This document shows, piece after piece, positions 9,087-18,053 of a stretch of 64,000 nt of DNA; position 1 is the first letter of the stretch, and every line of letters starts with the position of its first letter. Source of the DNA: Mucilaginibacter jinjuensis. Lineage in GTDB: Bacteria > Bacteroidota > Bacteroidia > Sphingobacteriales > Sphingobacteriaceae. The notes under the pieces were generated by a model that was not told the origin of the DNA, ran no database searches, and saw only the letters and a program-made list of their open reading frames with translations. The DNA lies in assembly GCF_028596025.1 (NCBI RefSeq), contig NZ_CP117167.1, positions 4,216,001 to 4,280,000 of the forward strand, written 5' to 3'. The translations under genes were made by a program, and so were the position numbers.

Positions 9087-12000
9087 TTAAAAGTTTGCGT
9101 TAATACCTACGGTAAACGTGCGCGCGGATGGATATGTGCCCCAATCAATACCCACAGCTCTTACACCATCACCGGCCGAGTTGCTGTTGGAATACATTTC
9201 GGGATCTATACCGGTATACTTGGTAACTGTGAATACATTTTGCGCGCTTACAAAAAATCTAACCGATGAAAGTTTAAGTGCTTTTAATACTTGATCTCCC
9301 AGGGTGTAACCTAACTGCACATTTTTAAGGCGCAGGTATGAACCACTTTCTAAGAAACGGGTAGAGGGCTGCTTATTGTTAGTGGCGCCATCCCACGATA
9401 AACGCGGAAATTCGTTTGTACTTCCAGGGCCGGTCCAGCTTTGGGTAGCTACCCGCTCGGTAATATTAAAGGCGCGATAAAAGCCTTCGATATCGGTGTT
9501 AACCTGGTTATACAACTTGTTGCCGTATACACCCTGAAAAAATAAGCTTACATCAAATTTAGCGTAAGAAAGATTAGTGGTTAAGCCATATGTAAATTTG
9601 GGGATAGGGCTACCTACATAGGTACGGTCGTAATTATCAATTACGCCATCCGGCTTGCCGTTTGGCCCGCTAATATCTTTAAACATTACATCACCGGGTT
9701 TGATATTAGGCCCCTGGTAAGCATGGGTAAATACTTGCTGTGCGCTTTGGAAAATACCCTCATCCTGCAGTAAATAAAATGATCCTATTGGCTGCCCAAC
9801 GGCTGTTTGCGTGGCGTAGTAGTTATTATCTATACGGGCGCCTACCAATGGCGCGCCGCCGTTTAATGATACTACTTTATTCTGCACCGTAGCAAAATTG
9901 CCTATAACTTCATATTTAAACTTGTTATTAATGGCATTGCGGTAGGTAACTTCCAACTCAAAGCCCTGGTTACGTATTTTACCGGCATTAACATAACCGC
10001 TTGCCGCACCGCCTGCACTTGGCGGTGGTTGTGGTTGCAATAATACCCCCGAGGTATTTTTGATAAAATAATCTGCAGATATAGATAGCGCACTGTTAAA
10101 CAAGCCCAAATCTAAACCTACATCTGTTTGCGTACTGGTTTCCCATCTAACATTGGGGTTACCCAGATAAACAACCGAGTTGCCCTGATTGCTGGTACCG
10201 CCAAAAGGATAATACCCTGTGTTTTGGACCTGGGTAACATAGCTGTAATTACCAATTTCCTGGTTGCCTAACTGCCCGATACCGGCACGCAGTTTTAATA
10301 AGCTGATCGGTTTTACATCTTTCAAAAACTCTTCCTGATCTAATCTCCAGCCTAATGAGCCTCCGTAGAAATCGCCATATTGGTTATGCGGGTCCAGGCG
10401 GGATGAACCGTCGCGTCTGAAATTAAAAGTAGCCAGATACTTATTATCATAAGCATAATTTACGCGGCCAAATAATGAAAATAAAGCCCAATGGGTTTGC
10501 CCGCTGCCATTTAATGCTGTAGAAATTGCACCATTATCCAAGTACTGGAACGTGGAACTTTGATCTGCAAATGTGTTACGCGAGGCGCTTAATGTGTTGA
10601 TGTTACTTTTTACCAACTCACTACCTACTAAGAAGTTAAATACATGTTTCTTGGCAAGAGTCCAGTCATAAGTAGCAGTGTTAGTCCAGTTATAATCAAA
10701 CTGGTTCATGTTTGATTGTGCTAAGCTGTTCGGGGTATTAAAAAACCTGTCGATACCCCAGGTTGCAAAAAATTGCTTGTAATCTGTAATTGCAAAGTTG
10801 GTACCGAAATCACTTCTAATCTTGAGGTTCTTAATGGGATGCAGTTCGATGTAAGCGTTACCCAATACCGAATAGTTGTTATACGTATCATTAAAGTTGT
10901 CTGCATAACCCACCGGGTTAAGGCCATCCCCAAAAAATTCGGGATGATCCGGCAGATCTACAAACTGGCCGTTAGCATTATAAACGGGCGTAGCAGGCGT
11001 TCTAAACAAGGCATAACGTAATACACTGGCTCCGGGATTGCCTGCACCAGATCCATCGCCCGAAGTACCAACCTTACGGGTTTTAGAATAACTCAGGTTT
11101 ACGTTTGTACCGATAGTAACCCATTTAGAAAGGTTACTTGTAATGGCGGTACGCAGGTTTAACCGATCAAAATCTGAATTTTTAATCAGCCCATTCTGAC
11201 CAAAATAATTGGCAGACACGATGTACGTAGTATTATCATTACCGCCACTGATAGAGCCCTGCACATTACTGATAGGCGCCGGTTTCAATACTTCTTTTTG
11301 CCAGTTTACATCGGGCAGGCCAGCTATAACATCTGCAGGTATCAGCGTACGGCCATCGTTGGTTGCAGCGGTATTATAAGCAGCTACGTATTGAGCCGTA
11401 TTAGCCATTTTTATCAAATGCTGCGATGTTTGTACACCCGTATAGGCATTAATATTTACTTTCGGCGGGCCATTTTTACCTCTTTTGGTAGTTACAATAA
11501 CTACCCCGTTTGATGCACGTGCACCATAAATAGCTGCCGAAGATGCGTCTTTCAATACACTGATACTCTCTATATCATTCGGCGATATTTCATTAATGCC
11601 ATTTTGGGTTGGCACGCCATCTATAATATAAAGTGGATCGTTATTATTAATAGTACCCACACCACGGATGCGGATGTTTATACCATCACCTGGCGCGCCG
11701 GTATTTTGGGTAACCGCCACACCTGCTGCTTTACCTTGCAAAATCTGGTCGGCCCCTCCTACGGGCAGGTTGGCAATATCACTGCTTTTAATACTGGATA
11801 CCGCACCGGTTAAACTTACCTTCTTTTGAGTGGCATAACCAACAACCAATACTTCATTAAGCGCGCTGCTGGTTTGGGCCAGTTTAATTATCATCGGCTG
11901 ATCAAATACAGCAGCGATAGTAATAGCGGTGTACCCAACGCTTTTCACTTCTAAAATAGCGCCATCAGCGGCATTTATTTTAAAGTTTCCATTAACGTCT

Positions 12001-12188
12001 GTCGCGACACCTTGTGTAGTTCCCTTGATTTGTACTGTTGCCCCTATCAGGGTTTCGTTAGTGGCACCATCAATTACCTTTCCGGTAATTGTTTTACCCT
12101 GCGCCTGGCTTTTTAAGCAACAGCAGAGCATAATGAAAAAGCATGTAACTACCGCTTTCCATTTCATGTTAAACGTAAAATCTATCAT
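9087..12188 (-). CDS. SusC/RagA-family TonB-dependent receptor
   Basis: The 1033-residue protein has a signal peptide ending LKSQAQ, a carboxypeptidase-regulatory-like beta-sandwich (GKTITGKVIDGATNETLIG), a TonB-box-like stretch (LNEVLVVGYATQKKV), a plug (IRIRGVGTINNNDPLYIIDG), and a C-terminal 22-strand barrel ending in the aromatic FTVGINANF. It imports oligosaccharides with the adjacent SusD. The second Met (codon 8, MKWKAVV) starts a better signal peptide, so the true start may be 12167. There is no STN domain, which fits control by the LacI-type regulator upstream rather than by sigma/anti-sigma. Confidence 0.95.
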   Translation of the reverse strand: MIDFTFNMKWKAVVTCFFIMLCCCLKSQAQGKTITGKVIDGATNETLIGATVQIKGTTQGVATDVNGNFKINAADGAILEVKSVGYTAITIAAVFDQPMIIKLAQTSSALNEVLVVGYATQKKVSLTGAVSSIKSSDIANLPVGGADQILQGKAAGVAVTQNTGAPGDGINIRIRGVGTINNNDPLYIIDGVPTQNGINEISPNDIESISVLKDASSAAIYGARASNGVVIVTTKRGKNGPPKVNINAYTGVQTSQHLIKMANTAQYVAAYNTAATNDGRTLIPADVIAGLPDVNWQKEVLKPAPISNVQGSISGGNDNTTYIVSANYFGQNGLIKNSDFDRLNLRTAITSNLSKWVTIGTNVNLSYSKTRKVGTSGDGSGAGNPGASVLRYALFRTPATPVYNANGQFVDLPDHPEFFGDGLNPVGYADNFNDTYNNYSVLGNAYIELHPIKNLKIRSDFGTNFAITDYKQFFATWGIDRFFNTPNSLAQSNMNQFDYNWTNTATYDWTLAKKHVFNFLVGSELVKSNINTLSASRNTFADQSSTFQYLDNGAISTALNGSGQTHWALFSLFGRVNYAYDNKYLATFNFRRDGSSRLDPHNQYGDFYGGSLGWRLDQEEFLKDVKPISLLKLRAGIGQLGNQEIGNYSYVTQVQNTGYYPFGGTSNQGNSVVYLGNPNVRWETSTQTDVGLDLGLFNSALSISADYFIKNTSGVLLQPQPPPSAGGAASGYVNAGKIRNQGFELEVTYRNAINNKFKYEVIGNFATVQNKVVSLNGGAPLVGARIDNNYYATQTAVGQPIGSFYLLQDEGIFQSAQQVFTHAYQGPNIKPGDVMFKDISGPNGKPDGVIDNYDRTYVGSPIPKFTYGLTTNLSYAKFDVSLFFQGVYGNKLYNQVNTDIEGFYRAFNITERVATQSWTGPGSTNEFPRLSWDGATNNKQPSTRFLESGSYLRLKNVQLGYTLGDQVLKALKLSSVRFFVSAQNVFTVTKYTGIDPEMYSNSNSAGDGVRAVGIDWGTYPSARTFTVGINANF

Positions 12189-12448
12189 AAGCGAATTAAA
12201 TATTTGTCTTTAGGTTAATGGCAGAATAAGGCTCAGGGCTAATTATTGGCAAACACACTGCTCCCGCTTTAAAATTGAGATAAACTTGGCATTATTAAAG
12301 ACACACAATTACATAAATAATTGTTTATCAATATTATATATTACATGTTTTTAATAAAAAAACATAGCAAAGCTTATAGTCGATCTAAATTGGTTTTCAA
12401 ACGTAGAAAAACTAAACGGTTTTAGCAAATTATTAAAAAATATATTTG
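12189..12448 (-). promoter_or_regulatory. Probable promoter region of the SusC operon
   Basis: A 260-base AT-rich gap separates the LacI-type regulator from susC on the same strand. The locus promoter and the LacI operator are expected here; I did not identify a convincing operator palindrome by eye. Confidence 0.35.
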
Positions 12449-13474
12449 CTACTTTTTTTTCAATGAAGATGCCCTTACTATTAACTCCGGGTTAAGAACA
12501 ATTTTGGTTGACGCATCTGCTGGCTGGCCTTCATTGTTCATATTGGTAAACAAAACATCGATCAGGTTTTCAGATAAATTCTTCATAGGCTGTGCAACAG
12601 CAGTAATTGGCGGGTTAAAAACTTCAAAAAATGCATGATCATCAAAACCGATAACGGCTATATCTTCAGGGATTCTCAGTTTTAACTTATTTAATGCAGC
12701 AAAACCCTGCAAGGCCAGGTAGTTTGTGGCAAACAGTACCGAATCAATTTCTTTGTGTTTGGTCAGAAAATTAGTGATCAGCTGCACTACTTTTTCGGGT
12801 TTCGAGGTAAACTTTATTTCTAATATGTACTCTTTAACACCTCCTCCCTTTATCGCCAAACGATAACCTGCCTTCCGGTCTTTCATTTGGGTTTGATCTG
12901 AGCTGAGCGTTACAAAGGCAATGTTTTTAAAACCTTGCTCAATTAAATGCTGTATGGCAATTTTAGACCCTTCCAGGTTGTCAATACCAACATAATCTGT
13001 ATCTATTTCGGGAAAATATCTGTCGAACAGCACAAATGGTAAGCTATCATTACGCATAAATCTAAGTTCAGACTCAATTCCTTTAGGTGGTGTAATGATG
13101 TATCCATCCACGTTCCGGCTTTTAAACATCCTTATTAATTCAATCGTTTTTTTGGGATTATCTTCTGTACTGCAATAAATAATTTTATACCCTTTTTTAT
13201 AAGCGCGTTCCTCAATCAGCCTGGCAACGCTTGCAAAAAAGGCATCTGCAATATCCTCTACAACCAACCCTATTATTTTAGATTTACCGGTACGGAGGCT
13301 TTGGGCTAATGCATTAGGGTTGTAATTTTTCTCTTCTATGTAGTCCAGAACCTTTTTTGTGAGCTTGTCACTAATCCGCATTTCTTTTGCTTTGCCATTC
13401 AGAATAAATGATATCGTGGTAATCGATATATTCAAATCCTGAGCTATATCGTTCATGGAAATTTTCTGTTTCAT
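12449..13474 (-). CDS. LacI-family transcriptional regulator
   Basis: The 341-residue protein has an N-terminal LacI helix-turn-helix (residues 5-55: MNDIAQDLNISITTISFILNG, hinge LAQSLRTGKSK) and a periplasmic-binding-protein-like sensor domain (about 65-335). The segments IGLVVEDIADAFF, VDGYIITPP, DYVGIDNLEGS and IAVIGFDDHAFFEVFNPPITAV are standard. It probably senses a sugar released by the adjacent locus and controls susC. LacI control of a SusC/SusD locus is less common than hybrid two-component or sigma/anti-sigma control. Confidence 0.95.
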   Translation of the reverse strand: MKQKISMNDIAQDLNISITTISFILNGKAKEMRISDKLTKKVLDYIEEKNYNPNALAQSLRTGKSKIIGLVVEDIADAFFASVARLIEERAYKKGYKIIYCSTEDNPKKTIELIRMFKSRNVDGYIITPPKGIESELRFMRNDSLPFVLFDRYFPEIDTDYVGIDNLEGSKIAIQHLIEQGFKNIAFVTLSSDQTQMKDRKAGYRLAIKGGGVKEYILEIKFTSKPEKVVQLITNFLTKHKEIDSVLFATNYLALQGFAALNKLKLRIPEDIAVIGFDDHAFFEVFNPPITAVAQPMKNLSENLIDVLFTNMNNEGQPADASTKIVLNPELIVRASSLKKK

Positions 13475-13661
13475 AATTCTGATTAGTTAACTGGTAAATG
13501 CAATAATGCAGGCTTGGTTATAACGACAAATATAGTAAGCAATTATTTAGACTTGCTTATTTAGATTATTTGACCAGTAACGCAGGATAGTAACGTGTTA
13601 TCAAGATTGTTAATGAGTAATGCTTACAGAAGAAAACCCGGTAAAGCTCACAATTATTTCA

Positions 13662-13867
13662 GTACTTGCGAGCTTTTGCGACCCCGCTGCGATAGAATTA
13701 TCGAACTATTTTTTTACAAGATTTAAAAAAACAAGATCCTAAACAAAGCCAAAACTAAAGCTGAATATAAAGAAAAATTACTAACCGCTTATCCGGATTA
13801 TTCAGTTAATAAGCTCATTGATATTTACCTTGCCTATTATATCAATAGTAAACACTGGCAGGAATAA
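13662..13867 (+). pseudogene. Degenerate remnant with tRNA-Lys 3'-end sequence and a broken small ORF
   Basis: Bases 13662-13689 match 26 of 28 positions of the intact tRNA-Lys 3' end and its downstream flank at 56296-56323. Beyond this, a frame reading IELSNYF breaks at a seven-T run; the sister copy at 26587 has six Ts and continues as LQDLK. Here the shifted frame reads LQDLKKQDPKQSQN and stops. A third frame then runs to a stop at 13865-13867 and ends LAYYINSKHWQE. This looks like a small gene broken by at least two frameshifts. I do not recognise the family. Confidence 0.5.
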
Positions 13868-13885
13868 ATCAAAATATTTAAATGG

Positions 13886-13916
13886 AGAAAAGCTATATAT
13901 TAAGTATAGCTTTTCT
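13886..13916 (+). terminator. Hairpin between remnant and convergent gene
   Basis: A perfect 12-bp stem (13886-13897 with 13905-13916) has a T-rich right arm followed by ttct. It can terminate the plus-strand remnant and, because it is symmetrical, the convergent gene at 13935. Confidence 0.6.
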
Positions 13917-13934
13917 TTCTGGCATAATGATTAG

Positions 13935-14660
13935 TTATCGAAGTACAATATTACTCATATCGATAGCGATCAATTCCGGAGAAGGCAATTTTGGCGTATT
14001 ATCTTCCTGCCTCATGTAAACGCGCCTTTTTGTTCCGAATTTAATTCCCTGAAAGATTATATAGTTTTCAATGTAATTGGCCGCTGCAGTATTACCTACT
14101 ACTTCCACTTCGTAATCTAAACGATCTATTAGACCATCTTCATTGATGTATAACTTTTCTACCCTGGAATGAGTTGCCAAATGCTTAGGAAAAGTAACCT
14201 GAAGGCAACGATAAACCTTTCCATTTTCTTGCCAGGGCTCAATTTCAGCTACTTTAAACGCGGGATCTGCAAAAAAGAATGGTGCACATAAGTAATTCCA
14301 AATTGCATAACCAGAAAAATAGGTTAATTGCAATAATGACCATGGGTCGTTATAATTAAATCCTGCAAATGAAGCACGCGGGTTATCCATTGCTTCAATT
14401 GTTTTATTACCTTCCATAATCGACACCCGATCGGGCTCGAACGTATTATGCCAGGTCTCCTTCACAAATGGATAAAATGTTGCAAACTGCCTGTCAGTGC
14501 TCACAGTAACATTGATATTGTCGAGTACACCGGTTTGCTGGCGTAATTCCCATGCAACACCTCTAACTTTCAGTTCGGCAGATATACTTTTAAAGCGCTT
14601 CCAGGCTTCAATGCCACCGTGTGCATCAAGGGTTAATTTTAATAGATCATTCATAATCAT
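13935..14660 (-). CDS. Conserved protein of unknown function, 241 residues
   Basis: I cannot assign a function. There is no signal peptide and no membrane segment. The opening LDAHGGIEAWKRFKSI and the antiparallel-strand pattern recall LolA/LolB-like or DUF6503-like lipid-carrier folds often seen in this phylum, but that is only a resemblance. It is divergent from an HxlR-type regulator, with a palindrome close upstream of its start, so it is a likely target of that regulator. The start is the first Met or the third codon (MND). Confidence 0.7.
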   Translation of the reverse strand: MIMNDLLKLTLDAHGGIEAWKRFKSISAELKVRGVAWELRQQTGVLDNINVTVSTDRQFATFYPFVKETWHNTFEPDRVSIMEGNKTIEAMDNPRASFAGFNYNDPWSLLQLTYFSGYAIWNYLCAPFFFADPAFKVAEIEPWQENGKVYRCLQVTFPKHLATHSRVEKLYINEDGLIDRLDYEVEVVGNTAAANYIENYIIFQGIKFGTKRRVYMRQEDNTPKLPSPELIAIDMSNIVLR

Positions 14661-14670
14661 AAGTTATATA

Positions 14671-14689
14671 TACTTGTTATTTGCAAGTA
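14671..14689. promoter_or_regulatory. Candidate HxlR-type operator palindrome
   Basis: TACTTGTTATTTGCAAGTA has perfect 6-base arms (TACTTG/CAAGTA) with a 7-base spacer. It lies 11 bases upstream of the 14660 start, in the divergent promoter shared with the HxlR gene. Its TACT...AGTA ends resemble the operators known for YodB/HxlR regulators. A TATATTTG element at 14776-14783 fits the Bacteroidota -7 box for the HxlR gene. Confidence 0.5.
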
Positions 14690-14802
14690 CAAATGTATTT
14701 TTTCAACTTGCAATTTAAAAGCACATAATGACATATTTGTGTCAGTAACGTAAATCTGAGCGTAATCAAATACGCTATATTTGTGTTTTGATACAATCGA
14801 AT

Positions 14803-15237
14803 ATGAAAGAGATAAAGCACCGATCCGATTGCCCAATCAGCTATGGTCTTGACTTTTTTGGTGATAAGTGGACTTTGCTCATTGTACGGGATATTGTTAT
14901 CTACAATAAGAACACTTTTGGCGACTTCTTGAATGCAGACGAAAAGATGGCTACAAATATTCTGAGCGATAGATTAAAAACGTTAGAAGCTGAAGGTTTC
15001 CTTTTGAAATATGCAGTGCCAGGGAAGGGAAAGGTAGCTTATTGTCTAACAGAAAAAGGAATCACTTTGGTGCCGATAATCGTTGAACTATCTGCCTGGG
15101 GATCGGCACATAATGAAAATAATGACAGCACGAAAAGGGAAGCCTTTGCTAAAGCATTAAAAAAAAGCAAAACCGGGCTTATTAGTCAATTGCAGGCGAA
15201 ACTTTTAAAGGATTATCACTCGCACTTACCGGCATAA
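14803..15237 (+). CDS. HxlR-family winged-helix transcriptional regulator
   Basis: With the ATG at 14803 the protein has 144 residues; an upstream TTG at 14788 would add five. The HxlR signature is clear: CPISYGLDFFGDKWTLLIVRDI near the N-terminus, then NILSDRLKTLEAEGFL (recognition helix) and the wing VAYCLTEKG. The Cys in CPI is the position used for redox or electrophile sensing in YodB/HypR-type members, so a similar role is possible. It is divergent from the unknown gene at 13935-14660. Confidence 0.92.
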   Translation: MKEIKHRSDCPISYGLDFFGDKWTLLIVRDIVIYNKNTFGDFLNADEKMATNILSDRLKTLEAEGFLLKYAVPGKGKVAYCLTEKGITLVPIIVELSAWGSAHNENNDSTKREAFAKALKKSKTGLISQLQAKLLKDYHSHLPA

Positions 15238-15314
15238 GCTCAGTTATTAGGATTAATCAATTTTAATGCAACTAAGAACTCAGCAATATAAACGAATGTA
15301 AATTGGTTATAATA

Positions 15315-15339
15315 AACGCCCCTTACTTTGAGGGGCGTT
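15315..15339. terminator. Bidirectional terminator
   Basis: A perfect 9-bp GC-rich stem (aacgcccct/aggggcgtt, loop tactttg) lies between the convergent HxlR and metalloprotease genes. Confidence 0.75.
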
Positions 15340-15401
15340 ATTAACTTAATTAACTAACTGTATGCTTAATGAAGCATGAAAACTAAAGAACAAAAAGTAT
15401 C

Positions 15402-17936
15402 TTAATCGCGTTTGGGCTTTAATGCGGTATTTAAACGTTCATATAAATCGGTTAAATGTTCGCGCGTAATAATATCTGCGGTAGTTGCATTTTTACATTC
15501 AACAGCCAGTTGCTTAGCATGCGCTTTAATAATAGATAAACCATCATTGTCAAGCCCTGTGGTTTGCTTGGTAATAATGGCAATTAAGGCTTCCACGTAT
15601 ACTTTTTGCAAATCGCGACGGTAAATGCTAACGGGTTTATGAACTGGCAGCTCAGAAAATATCCCTTGCTTAAGCTCATGCAACATTTGTGAGGCTGTAT
15701 AGGCTTTGCCAGGGTAACTTCTTTCTTCACTAATGAGCATTGAGATATGCGACCCACTTAATAGCGATAACAACGTAGTTTTTTGAATTCTTGTAACCAT
15801 ACTAAAATCGGTAGATGTAAGGTCGAAGAGCTTAGCATCATTTAGCCAGTAAGGTGTGGCAAATAATTGCTGTTGCAAAAATGCCATAGCCTGTTGCTGT
15901 TTGGCTTTATTTACCAGCTCAAACACAGGGCCCTGTTGTTCGGCCGTTTTAGGGGTAACGTACATACCGCCAATATTGCGTAACACATGCCCCATAAAAC
16001 GCTGATATTCGGCTACTATTTCCTTATACATATCCCCTGCCTTATCATAATTTTCATTAGGTTCATGTAACCAGGTTAGCAGATTGGGTTCAATACGTTT
16101 CAGGTTTTTAATACCATAAGTGCTGGCCAGCATGGCATCATCACCAAGGTCTTCACTCTGGTCGCGAGGGTCGAGTGTGTTAAAAGTTTGCTGTGTTAAA
16201 GGGTCAAGCTGGCTGCCATAAAAATATTGCTTGCCTGATGCCAGTTTAGCAACCATCCATTTATTAAGTGTCGGTTTTTCATCTGTAGCTGATTTAGCCT
16301 CCGGGATTAGTTTATATCCCCACTCAATGGCCCATTTATCGTAATCGCCAATACGCGGAAAAATTCCTTTTTCGGTAATATGGTCTTCGGGCTGGGCAAC
16401 GTAGTTAAAACGTGCATAGTCCATAATTGATGGCGTATGCCCATGTGTTTCAACCCATGCCTTATTCCGTAAATTCTCTACAGGCACGGTTGACGATGCA
16501 CCAAAATTATGCATCAACCCTAAGGTATGGCCAATCTCATGTGATGACACAAAGCGAATCAGCTGCCCCATCAATTCATCATCCAATTCTGGTTTGCGGG
16601 CACGTGGGTCAATAGCCCCGGCTTGTACGGTATACCAGTTTTGCAGCAAAGTCATTACGCTGTGATACCAGTTAATATGTGTTTCCAGTATTTCGCCGCT
16701 GCGTGGGTCTTTAATACTTGGCCCCATAGCATTGGCAATGGCCGATGGTTTATATACCAACACAGAGTGTCGGGCATCTTCCATGCTCCAGGTAGAATCG
16801 CCCACGGGTGCCTGCTTAGCCATAATAGCATTTTTAAAACCTGCTTTTTCAAACGCCACCTTCCAATCATCAATACCTTGCATTAAATAAGGCACCCATT
16901 TTTTAGGTGTAGCTGGGTCTATATAAATCACAATTGGCTTTTTAGGGTCAACCAATTCGCCGCGTTTGTATTTATCCATGTCGCCATCCTTTGGCTCCAT
17001 GCGCCAACGCCAAATGTAATTGGTAGTGGCTACACCATGCGGGTTAGCATCGAAGTCGATATATGAATTAGAAAAGAACCCGATACGTGGATCAGCCAGT
17101 CTTGGTTGCATTGGTACCTTGGGTAGCAATACAATTGAGCTGTTAAACTCATACGAGAAAGGCGGCCCTGCAATTCCCCCCGGGCCTGGCTTTTGATTAT
17201 AGGTTTTTACAGATTTAATCTCGAGGTTGTTTGGGAAGCCCATGGCATTATCGATGAAAGATCTGTCTATTACCAAATTACCAAGCAGGTTTCTAATAAA
17301 AGGGTCTCCTATCGCGAAAATAGTATTGTCATTATTTATAAAGTCGGTAACATCAATTACTGTGCTGTTTCCCTCTTTATTATAAGCTTTTACAGGGAAT
17401 GCACCTTGTATACTTTGATAATTACTGTTGATTAACGATCTGGACAAACCATTCTCTGTAGTATCATTCGAAAATTCTTTGAACGATACCGAACGCAGTA
17501 CCATCTTATCACCAGGTATTTTTTCGAATTGAATAACCGTTTCGGCAACTTCATCGCCAGAATAACTCATTACACCGCCAGGCAATCTGAATCCCGTAGG
17601 CGATTTATCAATCCGTGACACTACCAGTATGTCCCTTTTTAAAAGCGAATCGGGTATTTCAAACAAATACCTATCGGCAACCAAATGCATTTTCAAAAAA
17701 CTTTTCATGGTTTTGGCCGATGCCGGTACCACATCTTTGTAAGCCTTAATTGTTACGGGCGGTTTAGCCAGGGCTAATTGGGCAAGACTTTTGGCCTTTG
17801 CAGTATCGATTACAGGTGCGGTAGAAGCAGTAGCTTTTGAAGCTTTCTTTTGCTGCGCATCTGCCGCATTTAATGCCAGTACCAACCCCGCCGAAAGTAT
17901 AAGTGCCCGGCCTGTTTTTTTAGTGTTGATGTACAT
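15402..17936 (-). CDS. Secreted zinc-dependent metalloprotease (DUF5117/DUF4953 type)
   Basis: The 844-residue protein has a signal peptide ending NAADAQQ. The N-terminal half (about 85-330) matches the DUF5118/DUF5117 layout of large Bacteroidota proteases. The catalytic domain has HEIGHTLGLMHNF, a metzincin-type HExGHxxGxxH zinc site, and a Met turn in SIMDYARF shortly after. The C-terminal part is helical. It follows the SusD gene of the sigma/FecR-controlled locus by 117 bases, so it probably digests protein or peptide taken up by, or presented to, that SusC/SusD pair. Confidence 0.9.
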   Translation of the reverse strand: MYINTKKTGRALILSAGLVLALNAADAQQKKASKATASTAPVIDTAKAKSLAQLALAKPPVTIKAYKDVVPASAKTMKSFLKMHLVADRYLFEIPDSLLKRDILVVSRIDKSPTGFRLPGGVMSYSGDEVAETVIQFEKIPGDKMVLRSVSFKEFSNDTTENGLSRSLINSNYQSIQGAFPVKAYNKEGNSTVIDVTDFINNDNTIFAIGDPFIRNLLGNLVIDRSFIDNAMGFPNNLEIKSVKTYNQKPGPGGIAGPPFSYEFNSSIVLLPKVPMQPRLADPRIGFFSNSYIDFDANPHGVATTNYIWRWRMEPKDGDMDKYKRGELVDPKKPIVIYIDPATPKKWVPYLMQGIDDWKVAFEKAGFKNAIMAKQAPVGDSTWSMEDARHSVLVYKPSAIANAMGPSIKDPRSGEILETHINWYHSVMTLLQNWYTVQAGAIDPRARKPELDDELMGQLIRFVSSHEIGHTLGLMHNFGASSTVPVENLRNKAWVETHGHTPSIMDYARFNYVAQPEDHITEKGIFPRIGDYDKWAIEWGYKLIPEAKSATDEKPTLNKWMVAKLASGKQYFYGSQLDPLTQQTFNTLDPRDQSEDLGDDAMLASTYGIKNLKRIEPNLLTWLHEPNENYDKAGDMYKEIVAEYQRFMGHVLRNIGGMYVTPKTAEQQGPVFELVNKAKQQQAMAFLQQQLFATPYWLNDAKLFDLTSTDFSMVTRIQKTTLLSLLSGSHISMLISEERSYPGKAYTASQMLHELKQGIFSELPVHKPVSIYRRDLQKVYVEALIAIITKQTTGLDNDGLSIIKAHAKQLAVECKNATTADIITREHLTDLYERLNTALKPKRD

Positions 17937-17982
17937 TTTATTTAATTATTTTATTAGGGATGTATTTTTTAAGCAAAGCAGT

Positions 17983-18035
17983 GGCTAACACCGGCACATT
18001 ACCAATGTTGAAAATGGCAATGTGCGGCATCAGCC
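17983..18035 (-). other. Long imperfect intercistronic hairpin
   Basis: Left arm 17983-18004 and right arm 18015-18035 pair over about 21 positions with a few mismatches and one bulge; the inner part pairs gcacatt with aatgtgc. No T run follows on the minus strand. It looks more like an mRNA-stability or processing element between susD and the protease gene than a terminator. Confidence 0.45.
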
Positions 18036-18053
18036 TGATTGTTTTAAAGGGGA

